NCBI RefSeq assembly: GCF_030316885.1
Contig: NZ_JASZYQ010000001.1
Span: 1,054,001-1,118,000, forward strand
Reading direction: 5' to 3'
Length of the DNA stretch: 64,000 nucleotides
Origin: Variovorax jilinensis
Lineage (GTDB): Bacteria > Pseudomonadota > Gammaproteobacteria > Burkholderiales > Burkholderiaceae_C
The notes under the pieces are model-generated. The model searched no databases. It saw only the letters and a list, made by a program, of their open reading frames with translations, and had not been told where the DNA came from. Each line of letters begins with the position of its first letter. Position 1 is the stretch's first letter. Shown in pieces: positions 19,549 through 27,867 of the stretch. The position numbers and the translations under genes are program-made.

Positions 19549-20907
19549 GTGAAAGCCTCGATCGCTTGCGTGCCGGCCCTGTCGGCCTCCGGCCTGATGG
19601 CGCTGGCCGGCCTCGCGGTGCTCTCGGGCTGCGGTGGCGGGGGCGGCGGCGTCAATGTCGCGGTTTCCGCCTTCGGCGTCGGCGCAACCTCCACGCCGAC
19701 GCCCGCGGTGGTGCCGTCCCAGCCCGACATCACGGTCACGACGCAGGCCACCGGACCGGCCGCGCCGGCCCCGACCCCGACCCCGACCCCGACCCCGATG
19801 CAGTTCAAGGTGACCGAACTCGCCACCGGACTCGACACGCCCTGGGGCCTGGCCTTTCTGCCCGATGGCCGGATGCTGATCACCCAGCGCGGCGGCCAGC
19901 TTCGGCTGCGCAATGCCGACGGCAGTGCAGCCAACGGTGGCGCCGACCAGATCGCGGGCCTGCCCGCGGTCGCGGCCAGCGGGCAGGGCGGGCTGCTCGA
20001 CGTGGCGGTCGATCCGGCCTTCGCGAGCAACCGCCGCATCTACTTCAGCTTTGCCGAGAGCGACGGCACCAACCCGAGCCTCAACGGCACGGCGGTGGCG
20101 CGGGCCGAGCTCGATGCGGCGAGCCACACGCTGTCGAACCTTGCCGTCATCTACCGCCAGTTGCCCAAGGTCGCGAGCAGCGCGCACTTCGGTTCGCGGC
20201 TGGTGTTCGATCGCAACGGCTACCTGTTCGTCACGCTTGGCGAGCGCCTGCTGCCCGGTGAGCGCGGCTTCGCGCAGGACCTCACGCGCGGCAACGGCAA
20301 GGTGATGCGGATCACGACCGATGGCGCCGCGGCGCCCGGCAATCCCTTCGCGGCCGGACCGGCCGGCGCGCAGCCGGCGATCTGGAGCTACGGCCACCGC
20401 AACCCGCAGGGCGCGGCCCTGCATCCCGTGACCGGTGAACTGTGGACCAGCGAGCACGGTCCGCAGGGCGGCGACGAGGTCAACCTCACGCTGCCCGGCC
20501 GCAACTACGGCTGGCCCGTGATCAGCTACGGCCAGGAATACGGCACGCTGACGCAGATCGGCGAGGGCACGGCCAAGGCCGGCCTGGAACAGCCGCTGGC
20601 CTGGTGGGAGCGGGCCGACGGCTCGGCCTGGACGCCCGGCACCGCCAAGTCTTCCATCGCGCCGAGCGGGATGGCGTTCTACACCGGCGACCAGCTGCCC
20701 GCGTGGAAGGGCAATCTCTTCGTCGGCGCGCTGGCCGGCACCGCGCTGTGGCGGCTCACGCTGAACGGCGACACGGTCTCGGCACGCGAACGGCTCCTGG
20801 CCGAGCGCGGCGAACGCATCCGTGACGTGCGCCAGGGCCCCGACGGCTGGCTCTACCTGCTGACCGACGGCAGCAACGGCAAGCTGCTGCGCCTGCAGAC
20901 GCCCTGA
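19549..20907 (+). CDS. PQQ-dependent sugar dehydrogenase, lipoprotein
   Basis: A 452-residue predicted lipoprotein: GTG start after AAGGAG, signal peptide ending in lipobox LSGC, then a Gly-rich and Pro/Thr-rich linker (PTPTPTPTP) of about 50 residues. The catalytic part is the six-bladed beta-propeller of soluble glucose/sorbosone dehydrogenases (aldose sugar dehydrogenase, YliI type), with TPWGLAFLPDGRMLITQR, YGHRNPQG and SEHGPQGGDEVN motifs; His in SSAHFGSR is in the place of the family's catalytic base. It would oxidise aldoses to lactones on the periplasmic side of a membrane, passing electrons through PQQ. No PQQ synthesis genes lie in the window. It is a single gene. Confidence 0.85.
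   Translation: MKASIACVPALSASGLMALAGLAVLSGCGGGGGGVNVAVSAFGVGATSTPTPAVVPSQPDITVTTQATGPAAPAPTPTPTPTPMQFKVTELATGLDTPWGLAFLPDGRMLITQRGGQLRLRNADGSAANGGADQIAGLPAVAASGQGGLLDVAVDPAFASNRRIYFSFAESDGTNPSLNGTAVARAELDAASHTLSNLAVIYRQLPKVASSAHFGSRLVFDRNGYLFVTLGERLLPGERGFAQDLTRGNGKVMRITTDGAAAPGNPFAAGPAGAQPAIWSYGHRNPQGAALHPVTGELWTSEHGPQGGDEVNLTLPGRNYGWPVISYGQEYGTLTQIGEGTAKAGLEQPLAWWERADGSAWTPGTAKSSIAPSGMAFYTGDQLPAWKGNLFVGALAGTALWRLTLNGDTVSARERLLAERGERIRDVRQGPDGWLYLLTDGSNGKLLRLQTP
19771..19794 (+). repeat. hexanucleotide microsatellite (CCGACC)x4 in the Pro-Thr linker
   Basis: Four exact copies of CCGACC, followed by a CCGATG near-copy, encode the Pro-Thr linker of the lipoprotein sugar dehydrogenase. The unit is 6 bp, so gain or loss of copies would keep the frame and only change linker length by two residues. 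Confidence 0.75.
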
Positions 20908-20922
20908 AGGCCGGCGCGGCGA

Positions 20923-22281
20923 TCAGGCTGCGGCCACCACTGCCTCGCCGCCCGGCGCCCGCGCCTGGACGCGCTTTCGCACCGCGTGGATGTTGTTGCG
21001 CAGGGCGTAGAGTTCGTCCGCATAGGAAAGCGGCACCGCGACCTTGTTGACCACGCGGTCGAGATCGGCGAGCTCCTTCAGCAGCCCTTCGGTGTCGGCG
21101 CTGCCGGCCTCCAGCCGGTGCTCGACCTCGCGCAGCCGCGCATACCAGCGGAAGACGCGGCGCCGCACGCGGAACTGGTAGAGCGGCGGCACGATGCGCG
21201 ACAGAGGCAGCATCAGCACCAGCAGGCCGCCGAGCACCAGCCACATGCGCTCGACGAGATTGCTGGCCCAGAAGGGCAGGTAGCGCTGCCAGAAGGGTGG
21301 CGTGCCGTTGATCGCGCGATCGCCCTCGGGGCTCACCGGCAGTTCGCTGGTGCGCGTGTTGGGGAAGTCGCGTGCGCGGTGGAACCAGCCGGCGCCGCTG
21401 TGCAGCGTCTGGGCAGTCTGCGCGAACAGCTGGCGCAGGGCCGGGTGGGTCTCCTCGCGCGACAGCAGCGAGGTGGTGGCGGCCAGCAGCGAGACGTCCT
21501 GTGCCGGCAGGTCGGCCGCCAGGTCGACCACGCCGCGCGGCAGCGTCACGGGCTGCAGGAAACTGAAGCGGCGCGAATAGGCATCGCTCTGCGCGAAGTC
21601 CATGAGCTGGATGTCGGGGGAACGCAGCAGCTTCTGCACCAGCGGCGACTGCGGCGCCGAAGCCAGCACGATGACGTCGAGCAGGCCGGCCTGCAGGGCC
21701 TCCGTGGCGGGCGTCTGCTCGAGGTTCGACAGGTTCAGCGTCGACGGGTCCATGTGGTTGGCGCGGAACATCCGGTCCATGATGTCCGGCACGCCGCTGC
21801 CAGCCTTGTCGACGTTGATGCGCAGGTCCTTGAGCTGCGTCAGCGTGCTGAGCTTGCCGGTCTTGCGGTCTACCTGCCGCGCTGCATCGGTGCGGTAGAA
21901 GAACCACAGCGGCTCGTAGAACAGGCTGCCGAGCGAGGTCAGGCCCTCGGCCTCGTCCTTCACGGGATCGGCGCTGCCGCCGCGCACGAAGGCCACGTCG
22001 GCGCCGCCGCTGCGCAGCAGCTCGAGGTTGTCGAGCGAGCCGTCGGTGGGCTTGAGCTCGACCTCGATGCCGTCGTGCCCGAGCGCTGCGGCATAGCGCT
22101 TGCCGAACTCGGCGTAGGCGCTGCCCGCCGGCCCGGTGGCGAGCGTCACGCGCTTGGGCGGCTGCGGCTGCAGCCACCAGTAGGCAGCGACCAGCAGGCC
22201 GACGACGAGGAGGATGACCGGCCCCGCGGAGGCGATCAGGTCACGGATGGACAGCAGGAACAGGCGAATGGCTTGGGGCAT
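20923..22281 (-). CDS. membrane-anchored TAXI-family solute-binding protein
   Basis: A 452-residue protein. An N-terminal membrane helix (VILLVVGLLVAAYWWL, about residues 21-37) is not followed by a cleavage site, so it is an anchor. Residues about 40-330 form a TAXI-type (TRAP-associated extracytoplasmic immunogenic) binding domain: KRVTLATGPAGSAYAEFGK and GGADVAFVRGG are typical. A second membrane helix (MWLVLGGLLVLMLPLS, about 345-362) leads to a charged, probably coiled-coil cytoplasmic tail with HRLEAG and LLKELADLDRVVNKV. No TRAP permease genes are present. The two-helix anchor makes a sensor or scaffold role at least as likely as transport. Convergent with the sugar dehydrogenase gene, 15 nt apart. 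Confidence 0.83.
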   Translation of the reverse strand: MPQAIRLFLLSIRDLIASAGPVILLVVGLLVAAYWWLQPQPPKRVTLATGPAGSAYAEFGKRYAAALGHDGIEVELKPTDGSLDNLELLRSGGADVAFVRGGSADPVKDEAEGLTSLGSLFYEPLWFFYRTDAARQVDRKTGKLSTLTQLKDLRINVDKAGSGVPDIMDRMFRANHMDPSTLNLSNLEQTPATEALQAGLLDVIVLASAPQSPLVQKLLRSPDIQLMDFAQSDAYSRRFSFLQPVTLPRGVVDLAADLPAQDVSLLAATTSLLSREETHPALRQLFAQTAQTLHSGAGWFHRARDFPNTRTSELPVSPEGDRAINGTPPFWQRYLPFWASNLVERMWLVLGGLLVLMLPLSRIVPPLYQFRVRRRVFRWYARLREVEHRLEAGSADTEGLLKELADLDRVVNKVAVPLSYADELYALRNNIHAVRKRVQARAPGGEAVVAAA

Positions 22282-22393
22282 GCGGCGACGACGATCAGGG
22301 CGGACAACGACGGTCGGCTGACCGCTGCAGCGGCATTCTCTTTGCTTTCGGGCGCGGCCTCGTTACAAAGCGCTCGCTGGCGCCGTCACGCCT

Positions 22394-23410
22394 TCAGGCC
22401 AGGTCGGCGGCGGCCGGAAACCAGCTGTCGCCGATGCGCACAGAACGCGCGGCACGCACGGCGCGCAGCGTGGCGACCGCCACCACCTCGGCCGCCATGG
22501 CGCCGAGTGCGCTCATGCCCGGCGCATCGCCCTCGAGCGCGACGCGCCCGGTGGCGAGCGCGAAGAGGGTGTCGCCGTCGCTCATGGTGTGCACCGGATT
22601 GATCGCGCGGGCCAGGCCGTCGTGCGCCACGGTCGCGAGCCGGTTGGCCTGCACCTTGGTCAGCACCGCGTCGGTGGCGATCACGCCGAGCGTGGTGTTG
22701 GTGCCGGCCAGCAGCGGCTGCGGGAGGTCGCCGCGCAGCAGCGCGCGCCGGGTGTCGAGCAGCGCGCTGCCGTCTTCGGTGCGCGCGCCCGCGATCACCC
22801 GGGCGGTATGCGGGTCCAGCACGTCGCCCAGGGCGTTGCAGGCGATCAGCGCGCCCACCGTGACGCCCTTGACCGTGACCGAGGCGGTGCCGATGCCGCC
22901 CTTCATCGCGCGGTGCAGACCAAACAGCTTTCCCACCAGCGCGCCGCTGCCGGCGCCGACGTTGCCCTCGGCCGGTGCGGCGCGCGACGCCGCTGCACAG
23001 GCCGCGTAGCCCGCATCGGCCCCGGGCCGGATGCGCGCATCGCCGACCGGCAGGTCGAACAACACGGCCGCGGGCACGATCGGCAGGATGCCGAAGCGCA
23101 CGTCGAGGCCGATGCCCTGTTCCTCGAGCCAGCGCATGGCGCCGTCGGCTGCCGCCAGGCCCCAGGCGCTGCCGCCCGCGAGCATTACGGCGTGCACTTC
23201 CTGCACCAGGTTGCCCGGTGCCAGCAGGTCGGTCTCGCGCGTGCCGGGCGCGGCACCGCGCACGTCGACGCCGCCGACGGCGCCTTCGCGCGCGAGGATC
23301 ACGGTGCAGCCCGTAGGCCGGCGCGGGTCGCTGAAATGGCCGACCTCGATGCCGGCGACGTCGGTGATGGCGCCGGCGTGCGGCAGGTCGGAGAAAAGGT
23401 GATCGGGCAT
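22394..23410 (-). CDS. P1 (S58) family peptidase, DmpA/NylC-like
   Basis: A 338-residue member of the N-terminal-nucleophile-like P1 peptidase family, which includes DmpA aminopeptidase, beta-peptidyl aminopeptidases and the nylon-oligomer hydrolase NylC. These precursors cleave themselves to free a Ser or Thr nucleophile. Here the candidate site is N238-T239 in AGTNTTLGVIATDA, matching the Asn-Thr junction of NylC-type members. MLAGGSAWGLAAADGAMRWLEE is the conserved active-site helix. No signal peptide, so cytoplasmic. Divergent from cadR over a 90-nt gap. Physiological substrate unknown; small beta- or D-peptides or cyclic amides are possible. Confidence 0.87.
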   Translation of the reverse strand: MPDHLFSDLPHAGAITDVAGIEVGHFSDPRRPTGCTVILAREGAVGGVDVRGAAPGTRETDLLAPGNLVQEVHAVMLAGGSAWGLAAADGAMRWLEEQGIGLDVRFGILPIVPAAVLFDLPVGDARIRPGADAGYAACAAASRAAPAEGNVGAGSGALVGKLFGLHRAMKGGIGTASVTVKGVTVGALIACNALGDVLDPHTARVIAGARTEDGSALLDTRRALLRGDLPQPLLAGTNTTLGVIATDAVLTKVQANRLATVAHDGLARAINPVHTMSDGDTLFALATGRVALEGDAPGMSALGAMAAEVVAVATLRAVRAARSVRIGDSWFPAAADLA

Positions 23411-23500
23411 CGCCCGCGATTATCGACCGCGGCGCCGGCTTGCCCCCGGCGCGCGCCGCTGCGATGATGTCCTAGCTTTGAGTTGCTTGAAGGTTTCGCG

Positions 23501-23977
23501 ATGAATTCCACACCTGATCTCCCAGGCGTCTCGGCCTATCGCATCGGCGATGCCGCGGCCCGCAGCGGCGTGACCGCGGCCAACATCCGCTATTACGAGA
23601 AGGAGGGCCTGATCGAGCCGCCGAGCCGCGGCGACAACAGCTACCGCTTCTACGGCGACGGCGACGTCCACCGGCTGCGCTTCATCCGGCTGTGCCGGGC
23701 CATGGACATGTCGCTCGACGAGGTGCGCACCCTGCTGGCGCTCGACCTGCGCAGCAAGGCCGACTGCGACGCGGCCTGCGTCGCGCTCGATGCCCACCTG
23801 GGCCACGTGCGGGAGCGCCTGCGGGAGCTGCGTTCGCTCGAGAAGGACCTGATCGCGCTGCGCGACTGCTGCGACGGCACCGATGCGCAGTGCCACATCA
23901 TCGAGACCCTGCATGCGAGGGCCGACCGGCAGCCAGCGACGCAGCCGCAGCGTGGGCGTGCGGCGCGGCACGTCTGA
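23501..23977 (+). CDS. cadR: MerR-family Cd(II)/Pb(II)-responsive regulator CadR
   Basis: A 158-residue MerR protein. The HTH (YRIGDAAARSGVTAANIRYYEKEGLI) is followed by the dimer helix. Metal-site cysteines fit the CadR/PbrR group: C89 (with C93) at the head of the dimer helix and the C-terminal C123/C124 and C131 (DCCDGTDAQC). Such proteins bind a spacer-distorted promoter and activate export genes when cadmium, lead or zinc is bound. ATG 23501 begins right at the conserved N-terminus. No cadA-type P-type ATPase or other metal gene adjoins it, which is unusual. An imperfect dyad (CTTTGAG...CTTGAAG) lies just upstream. Confidence 0.88.
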   Translation: MNSTPDLPGVSAYRIGDAAARSGVTAANIRYYEKEGLIEPPSRGDNSYRFYGDGDVHRLRFIRLCRAMDMSLDEVRTLLALDLRSKADCDAACVALDAHLGHVRERLRELRSLEKDLIALRDCCDGTDAQCHIIETLHARADRQPATQPQRGRAARHV

Positions 23978-24007
23978 GGCTTGGCCCCAGGCCGGCGCCG
24001 GGCCGCC

Positions 24008-24066
24008 AGCGCGGCGAAGTCCGCGCTTTGGGCGAACGGGCGGCCTGCGGCTTCCCCCTCGGGGGG
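24008..24066. repeat. GC-rich palindromic intergenic element between convergent genes
   Basis: The 123-nt gap between cadR and the convergent phosphodiesterase gene contains a perfect 7-bp hairpin AGCGCGG/CCGCGCT (24008-24027, 6-nt loop) and a CCCCC-TC-GGGGGG hairpin (24054-24066), followed by the AGCGACCACACGAAGTGAGGGAGCG-type tract common in Comamonadaceae spacers. It resembles in style the element at 13587. It may serve as a bidirectional transcript end for both genes, though neither side has a T-run. Confidence 0.45.
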
Positions 24067-24100
24067 CAGCGACCACACGAAGTGAGGGAGCGTGGGGGCC

Positions 24101-25120
24101 CTATTTCCCCGGGGTCGGCAGCGTGGCACCGCGAGCGGCCAGCACCTCGCGCAGCAGCGCGGGGTCGTCGGTGATGATGCCGTCGACGCCCCAGTCGAGC
24201 AGGCGCGTCATGTCGGCGCGCTGGTTCACGGTCCACGGCAGCACGGCGAGGCCCAGCGCATGGGCCTCCTGCAGCAGTGCCGGCGTCAGCTCCGCATGGG
24301 CCGGCGACCAGATCACGCGGCCCTTGCCGTCGCCCGCGGCGGCCTTCACGAGCCGCGGGGCCGAGCCGAAGTCCTCGATGCGCAGTCCCGCCGTCCAGCG
24401 GCTGTCCTTGAGCGTGCGGGCGCTCGTGAGGTAGGCCCGCGGCAGCCGCGGCGCCTGCTGGCCGACCAGCGCCAGCGAGCGCCAGTCGAAACTCTGGACC
24501 GTCACGCGTCCGGCCATGCCGGCCTTGTCGATCTCGGCCAGCAATGCGCGCACCATCTGTTCGGGTGTGGCGGTTTCCTCGGGACGCGAGGGATCGAGCT
24601 TGGTCTCGATGTTGAACAGCACCTTGCGCGCGTCGAGCGCGTCGACGCGCGCGAACAGCGCGGCCAGCGTCGGGATGCGTTCGCCGTCGCGCGACAGCTG
24701 GTGCGGAAAGGGCTTGCCGTAGCTGCTCGCGGGATCGATCAGGCCGACGTCGTAGCCCTGCAGCTGCGCCACCGTCAGCGAACGGATCGACGGCCCCTTG
24801 GCCTTCAGGAAGGCGCCCGAGGCATCGCGCGTGTGGTCGGGGTTCAGCACCGTGTCGTGCGAGATCACGACCACGTCGTCGGCGCTCAGGCCGATGTCGA
24901 GCTCGAGGGTGGTGACGCCGAGCGCGATCGCGTTGGAGAAGGCTGCCAGCGTGTTCTCGGGCGCCAGCGCGCGGCCGCCGCGGTGGGCCTGCAGGTCGAA
25001 GGACTGCGAACCGGCGCCGCGCTGCACGGTGCAGCCGGCCAGGAGTGCCAGCGGCAGCAGAATCAACAGCGCGATACGGCGCGGCCGCATCGGGTGCGGG
25101 ATCGATCGAAGAAGACTCAT
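24101..25120 (-). CDS. glycerophosphodiester phosphodiesterase, lipoprotein
   Basis: A 339-residue enzyme with a lipoprotein signal (LLPLALLAGC, Cys 30). Catalytic residues of the GDPD TIM barrel are visible: H46 (AHRGG) with APENT, E73 and D75 (LELD), and H88 (ISHD). It hydrolyses glycerophosphodiesters to glycerol 3-phosphate and an alcohol, probably in the periplasm given the lipid anchor. The C-terminal VDGIITDDPALLRE is the usual end of the family. The ATG overlaps the stop of the DUF1439 gene by 4 nt, so the two lipid-related proteins are translationally coupled; an internal ATG (residue 11) would give a shorter signal peptide. Confidence 0.9.
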   Translation of the reverse strand: MSLLRSIPHPMRPRRIALLILLPLALLAGCTVQRGAGSQSFDLQAHRGGRALAPENTLAAFSNAIALGVTTLELDIGLSADDVVVISHDTVLNPDHTRDASGAFLKAKGPSIRSLTVAQLQGYDVGLIDPASSYGKPFPHQLSRDGERIPTLAALFARVDALDARKVLFNIETKLDPSRPEETATPEQMVRALLAEIDKAGMAGRVTVQSFDWRSLALVGQQAPRLPRAYLTSARTLKDSRWTAGLRIEDFGSAPRLVKAAAGDGKGRVIWSPAHAELTPALLQEAHALGLAVLPWTVNQRADMTRLLDWGVDGIITDDPALLREVLAARGATLPTPGK

Positions 25121-25707
25121 TTGAGCTCCACCGTGATGCCGTCCTGCTGGACGGTGATGGCGCCGATCTCGTAGGTCTTGCGCCCGACCGTGAGTTCCTC
25201 GGGCCTGAAGGTGCGCAGCGGCTGGTCGCGCAGCAGTTCCTCGGCCACGATCGCGCCGATCTGCTGCAGCCGCTCGGCGTCCCGGCCGCCCAGGCCTTGC
25301 AGCTCGATGCGGTCGGCCTGCGGGCGATCGAGCCGCAGGGCGCGGTTGGCGGCGTCGTACTTGAGCGCGCTGCTGACCGTGACCACGCCCTCGACCGACT
25401 GCTGCCTGAGCAGAGGGCTCGCGATCGACAGCACCGCCGTGATCGCGGCCCGATTGCTGCGTGCATCGAGCGCGAGCTGCGGATCGCGCAACGCCACCGT
25501 GAAGAGCTCCGCATAGCGCTGCTGCACCGGAAAGCGCTTGGCGACCTGCGCCTGCAACTCGTCGCGGCTGGCCGTGTATTCGCTGGTGAAGAAATTGAAG
25601 CCGGCCCATGCGGCGAGCGGCGCGGGCAGTGCGGCAGCGCCGATCAGGGCCCGCAGGAGCAGGCGGCGCGCAGTGCCGGTAGGGGAGGAGGACGTGCGGT
25701 CATGCAT
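25117..25707 (-). CDS. DUF1439 family protein (YceB-like)
   Basis: A 196-residue exported protein. ATG 25707 is chosen because a GGAG lies 5 nt before it; the frame also allows a GTG eight codons upstream. After a basic N-terminus a hydrophobic stretch (LLLRALIGAAALPAPLAAWA) acts as signal peptide or anchor; there is no lipobox Cys. The rest (YTASRDELQAQVAKRFPVQQRY, then alternating strands) fits the DUF1439 lipid-binding-like beta fold seen in E. coli YceB. Function is not established. It is the promoter-proximal partner of the lipoprotein phosphodiesterase, which hints at an envelope-lipid role. Confidence 0.75.
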   Translation of the reverse strand: MHDRTSSSPTGTARRLLLRALIGAAALPAPLAAWAGFNFFTSEYTASRDELQAQVAKRFPVQQRYAELFTVALRDPQLALDARSNRAAITAVLSIASPLLRQQSVEGVVTVSSALKYDAANRALRLDRPQADRIELQGLGGRDAERLQQIGAIVAEELLRDQPLRTFRPEELTVGRKTYEIGAITVQQDGITVELK

Positions 25708-25755
25708 GGAACTCCGAGCTTGCCACAGCACGCGGGGTTCCCTGCCGATCGAGGC

Positions 25756-26550
25756 TCAGTCCTGCAGCGATGAAAGAAACTGTTGCAGTTCCGGTGTGCG
25801 CGGGTTGCCGAAGAGTTCCGCGGGCGGCCCCATCTCGTGCACGCGGCCCTGGTGCATGAAGATCACGCGGTCGCTCACCTTGCGTGCGAAATGCATTTCG
25901 TGCGTCACCATCAGCAGCGTCATGCCCTCGACCGCCAGCGACTCGACCACGCGAAGCACCTCGCCCACGAGCTCGGGGTCGAGTGCCGAGGTGATCTCGT
26001 CGCACAGCAGAACGGCCGGTTCCATCGCGAGCGCGCGCGCGATCGCGACCCGCTGCTGCTGGCCGCCCGACAACTGGTCGGGCATGGCGTCGAACTTCTC
26101 GGCCAGGCCCACGCGCGCGAGCAGCTTGCGCGCCTGCGAGGCGGCCTCGATGCCGCTGCGCTTCTTGACCAGGGTGGGCGCCAGCATGACGTTGCGGCCC
26201 ACCGTCAGGTGGGGAAAGAGATTGAAGCCCTGGAAGATCATGCCCACGTGCTGGCGCAGCTCGCGCATCGCCATCGCACTGTCGTGCAGCAGCGGCTTGC
26301 CGTCGACCGTGAGCGAGCCTTCCTGGAACACCTCGAGCCCGTTGATGCAGCGCAGCAGCGTGCTCTTGCCCGAACCGCTCTTGCCGATGATCGCGATCAC
26401 CTCGCCGCGCTTGACCTCGAGGTCGATGCCCTTGAGCACCTCGTTGGTCCCGTAGGACTTGCGCAGCGCCGTGATGCGCACGATGGGCGCCGCGGTCGGC
26501 GAGAGCGTGCGGGCGGTTCCGGACACGGGGGCTTCAGCGACGAGCGACAT
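25756..26550 (-). CDS. polar amino-acid ABC transporter ATP-binding protein
   Basis: A 264-residue ATPase of the GlnQ/HisP type. Walker A GKSGSGKST, signature LSGGQQQRVAIARALAM, Walker B VLLCDEITSALDPEL and switch His in VTHEMHFARKVSDRV are intact. An extra N-terminal stretch of about 25 residues precedes the ATPase core. It is the last gene of a five-gene unit (regulator, binding protein, two permeases, ATPase) and overlaps the preceding permease by 17 nt. It powers uptake of an unidentified amino acid or related compound. Confidence 0.9.
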   Translation of the reverse strand: MSLVAEAPVSGTARTLSPTAAPIVRITALRKSYGTNEVLKGIDLEVKRGEVIAIIGKSGSGKSTLLRCINGLEVFQEGSLTVDGKPLLHDSAMAMRELRQHVGMIFQGFNLFPHLTVGRNVMLAPTLVKKRSGIEAASQARKLLARVGLAEKFDAMPDQLSGGQQQRVAIARALAMEPAVLLCDEITSALDPELVGEVLRVVESLAVEGMTLLMVTHEMHFARKVSDRVIFMHQGRVHEMGPPAELFGNPRTPELQQFLSSLQD

Positions 26551-27187
26551 TGATTTTCCTCTCGAGGTTTCTGGCGTAGAGGCTTACGGGAAAGCACAGC
26601 ACGAAGTAAAGAAGGGCGACGCAACTGAACACCACGAAGGGCTTGAAGGTGGCGTTGGAGATCATGCTGCCGGCCTTGGTGAGCTCGATGAAGCCGATCA
26701 CCGAGGCCAGCGCCGTGCCCTTGATGACCTGCACCAGGAAGCCCACGGTGGGCGCCACCGCGATGCGCTTGGCCTGCGGCAGGATCACGTGGCGCATCTG
26801 CTCGCGAAAGCTCAGCGCGAGGCTGCTGGAGGCTTCCCACTGGCCCTTGGGGATCGAGGCGACGCAGCCGCGCCAGATCTCGGCCAGGTAGGCGCTGGTG
26901 TAGAGCGTGAGCGCCAGCGAGGCCGCGGTCCAGGCCGAGACGTCGATGCCGAACAGCGCCAGGCCGAAGTAGGCCAGGAACAGCTGCATCAGCAGCGGCG
27001 TGCCCTGGAAGACCTGCACGTAGAGGCCGATCAGCCGGTCGACCACCGGGCCGCCCGACAGCCGCGCGAACAGCAGCAGGGCGCCGACCAGGCCGCCGCC
27101 GACGAAGGCGATCATCGACAGCACGACGGTCCAGCGCAGCGCCAGCAGCAGATTGCGCAGGATGTCCCAGAGGGAGAAATCGTTCAT
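26534..27187 (-). CDS. polar amino-acid ABC transporter permease
   Basis: A 217-residue inner-membrane permease of the HisMQ type. LRWTVVLSMIAFVGGGLVGALLLF is the first membrane helix, FQGTPLLMQLFLAYFGL is the family signature and the EAA-like loop QWEASSSLALSFREQMRHVILPQA docks the ATPase. It follows the other permease by 7 nt and overlaps the ATPase gene by 17 nt. The pair probably forms a heterodimeric channel. Confidence 0.9.
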   Translation of the reverse strand: MNDFSLWDILRNLLLALRWTVVLSMIAFVGGGLVGALLLFARLSGGPVVDRLIGLYVQVFQGTPLLMQLFLAYFGLALFGIDVSAWTAASLALTLYTSAYLAEIWRGCVASIPKGQWEASSSLALSFREQMRHVILPQAKRIAVAPTVGFLVQVIKGTALASVIGFIELTKAGSMISNATFKPFVVFSCVALLYFVLCFPVSLYARNLERKINVARR

Positions 27188-27194
27188 GTGCGCC

Positions 27195-27857
27195 TCACCG
27201 TCCGAAGAAGTACCTGGGCCCGACCCAGTTCAACAGGCGCCGCGCGCCGACCGACAGGGCAAGGTAGATCACCGTGGCGATGATGAAGGCCTCGAAGGCG
27301 CGGAAGTTGCGGCTCTGGATCAGGTTCGCGGCGTAGCTCAGCTCCTCGGTCGAGATCTGGCTGCACACGGCGGAGCCCAGCATCACGATGATGATCTGGC
27401 TCACCATCGACGGCCACACCTTCTTCATCGCGGGCGGCAGCACCACCCGCATGAACACCTGCAGCTTGTTGAGTGCCAGGCTCACGGCGGCTTCGATCTG
27501 CCCGCGCGGCGTGGCCTCGATGCCGGCCCGGATGATCTCGGTCGCGTAGGCGCCGAGGTTCAGCACCATCGCGATCACCGAGGCGACCTCGGGCGAAAGC
27601 TTGAAGCCGGCCGCGGGCAGTCCGAAGAAGATGAAGAACAGCTGCACGATGAAGGGCGTGTTGCGGATCAGCTCGACGTAGCTGCCGACCACCCAGCGCA
27701 GCCATGTCGGCCCGTTCGCGCGCGACCAGGCGCAGGCGACGCCGACCACCATGCCGATCACGGTCGAGACCGCCGTCAGGCCCAGGGTCCAGAGCACGCC
27801 CCTGACGATCAGGGGCCACTCGCCGAGGACGGCGCCGAAGTCGAATTCGATGCCCAT
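27195..27857 (-). CDS. polar amino-acid ABC transporter permease
   Basis: A 220-residue HisMQ-type permease, partner of the one 7 nt downstream. Signature RNTPFIVQLFFIFFGLP and EAA-like loop GQIEAAVSLALNKLQVFMRVVLPPAM are clear. ATG 27857 gives a natural N-terminus (MGIEFDFGAVLGEWPLI) ahead of the first helix; the frame is open upstream but runs into the binding-protein gene. It begins 10 nt after the stop of the binding-protein gene. Confidence 0.9.
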   Translation of the reverse strand: MGIEFDFGAVLGEWPLIVRGVLWTLGLTAVSTVIGMVVGVACAWSRANGPTWLRWVVGSYVELIRNTPFIVQLFFIFFGLPAAGFKLSPEVASVIAMVLNLGAYATEIIRAGIEATPRGQIEAAVSLALNKLQVFMRVVLPPAMKKVWPSMVSQIIIVMLGSAVCSQISTEELSYAANLIQSRNFRAFEAFIIATVIYLALSVGARRLLNWVGPRYFFGR

Positions 27858-27867
27858 CTGGGGCCGA

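Noticed and set aside
23479-23497. Imperfect dyad CTTTGAG-N3-CTTGAAG upstream of cadR as a CadR operator
   Set aside because: Only 11 of 17 positions are symmetric and no correctly spaced -35/-10 pair could be placed around it, so it was not listed as a feature.
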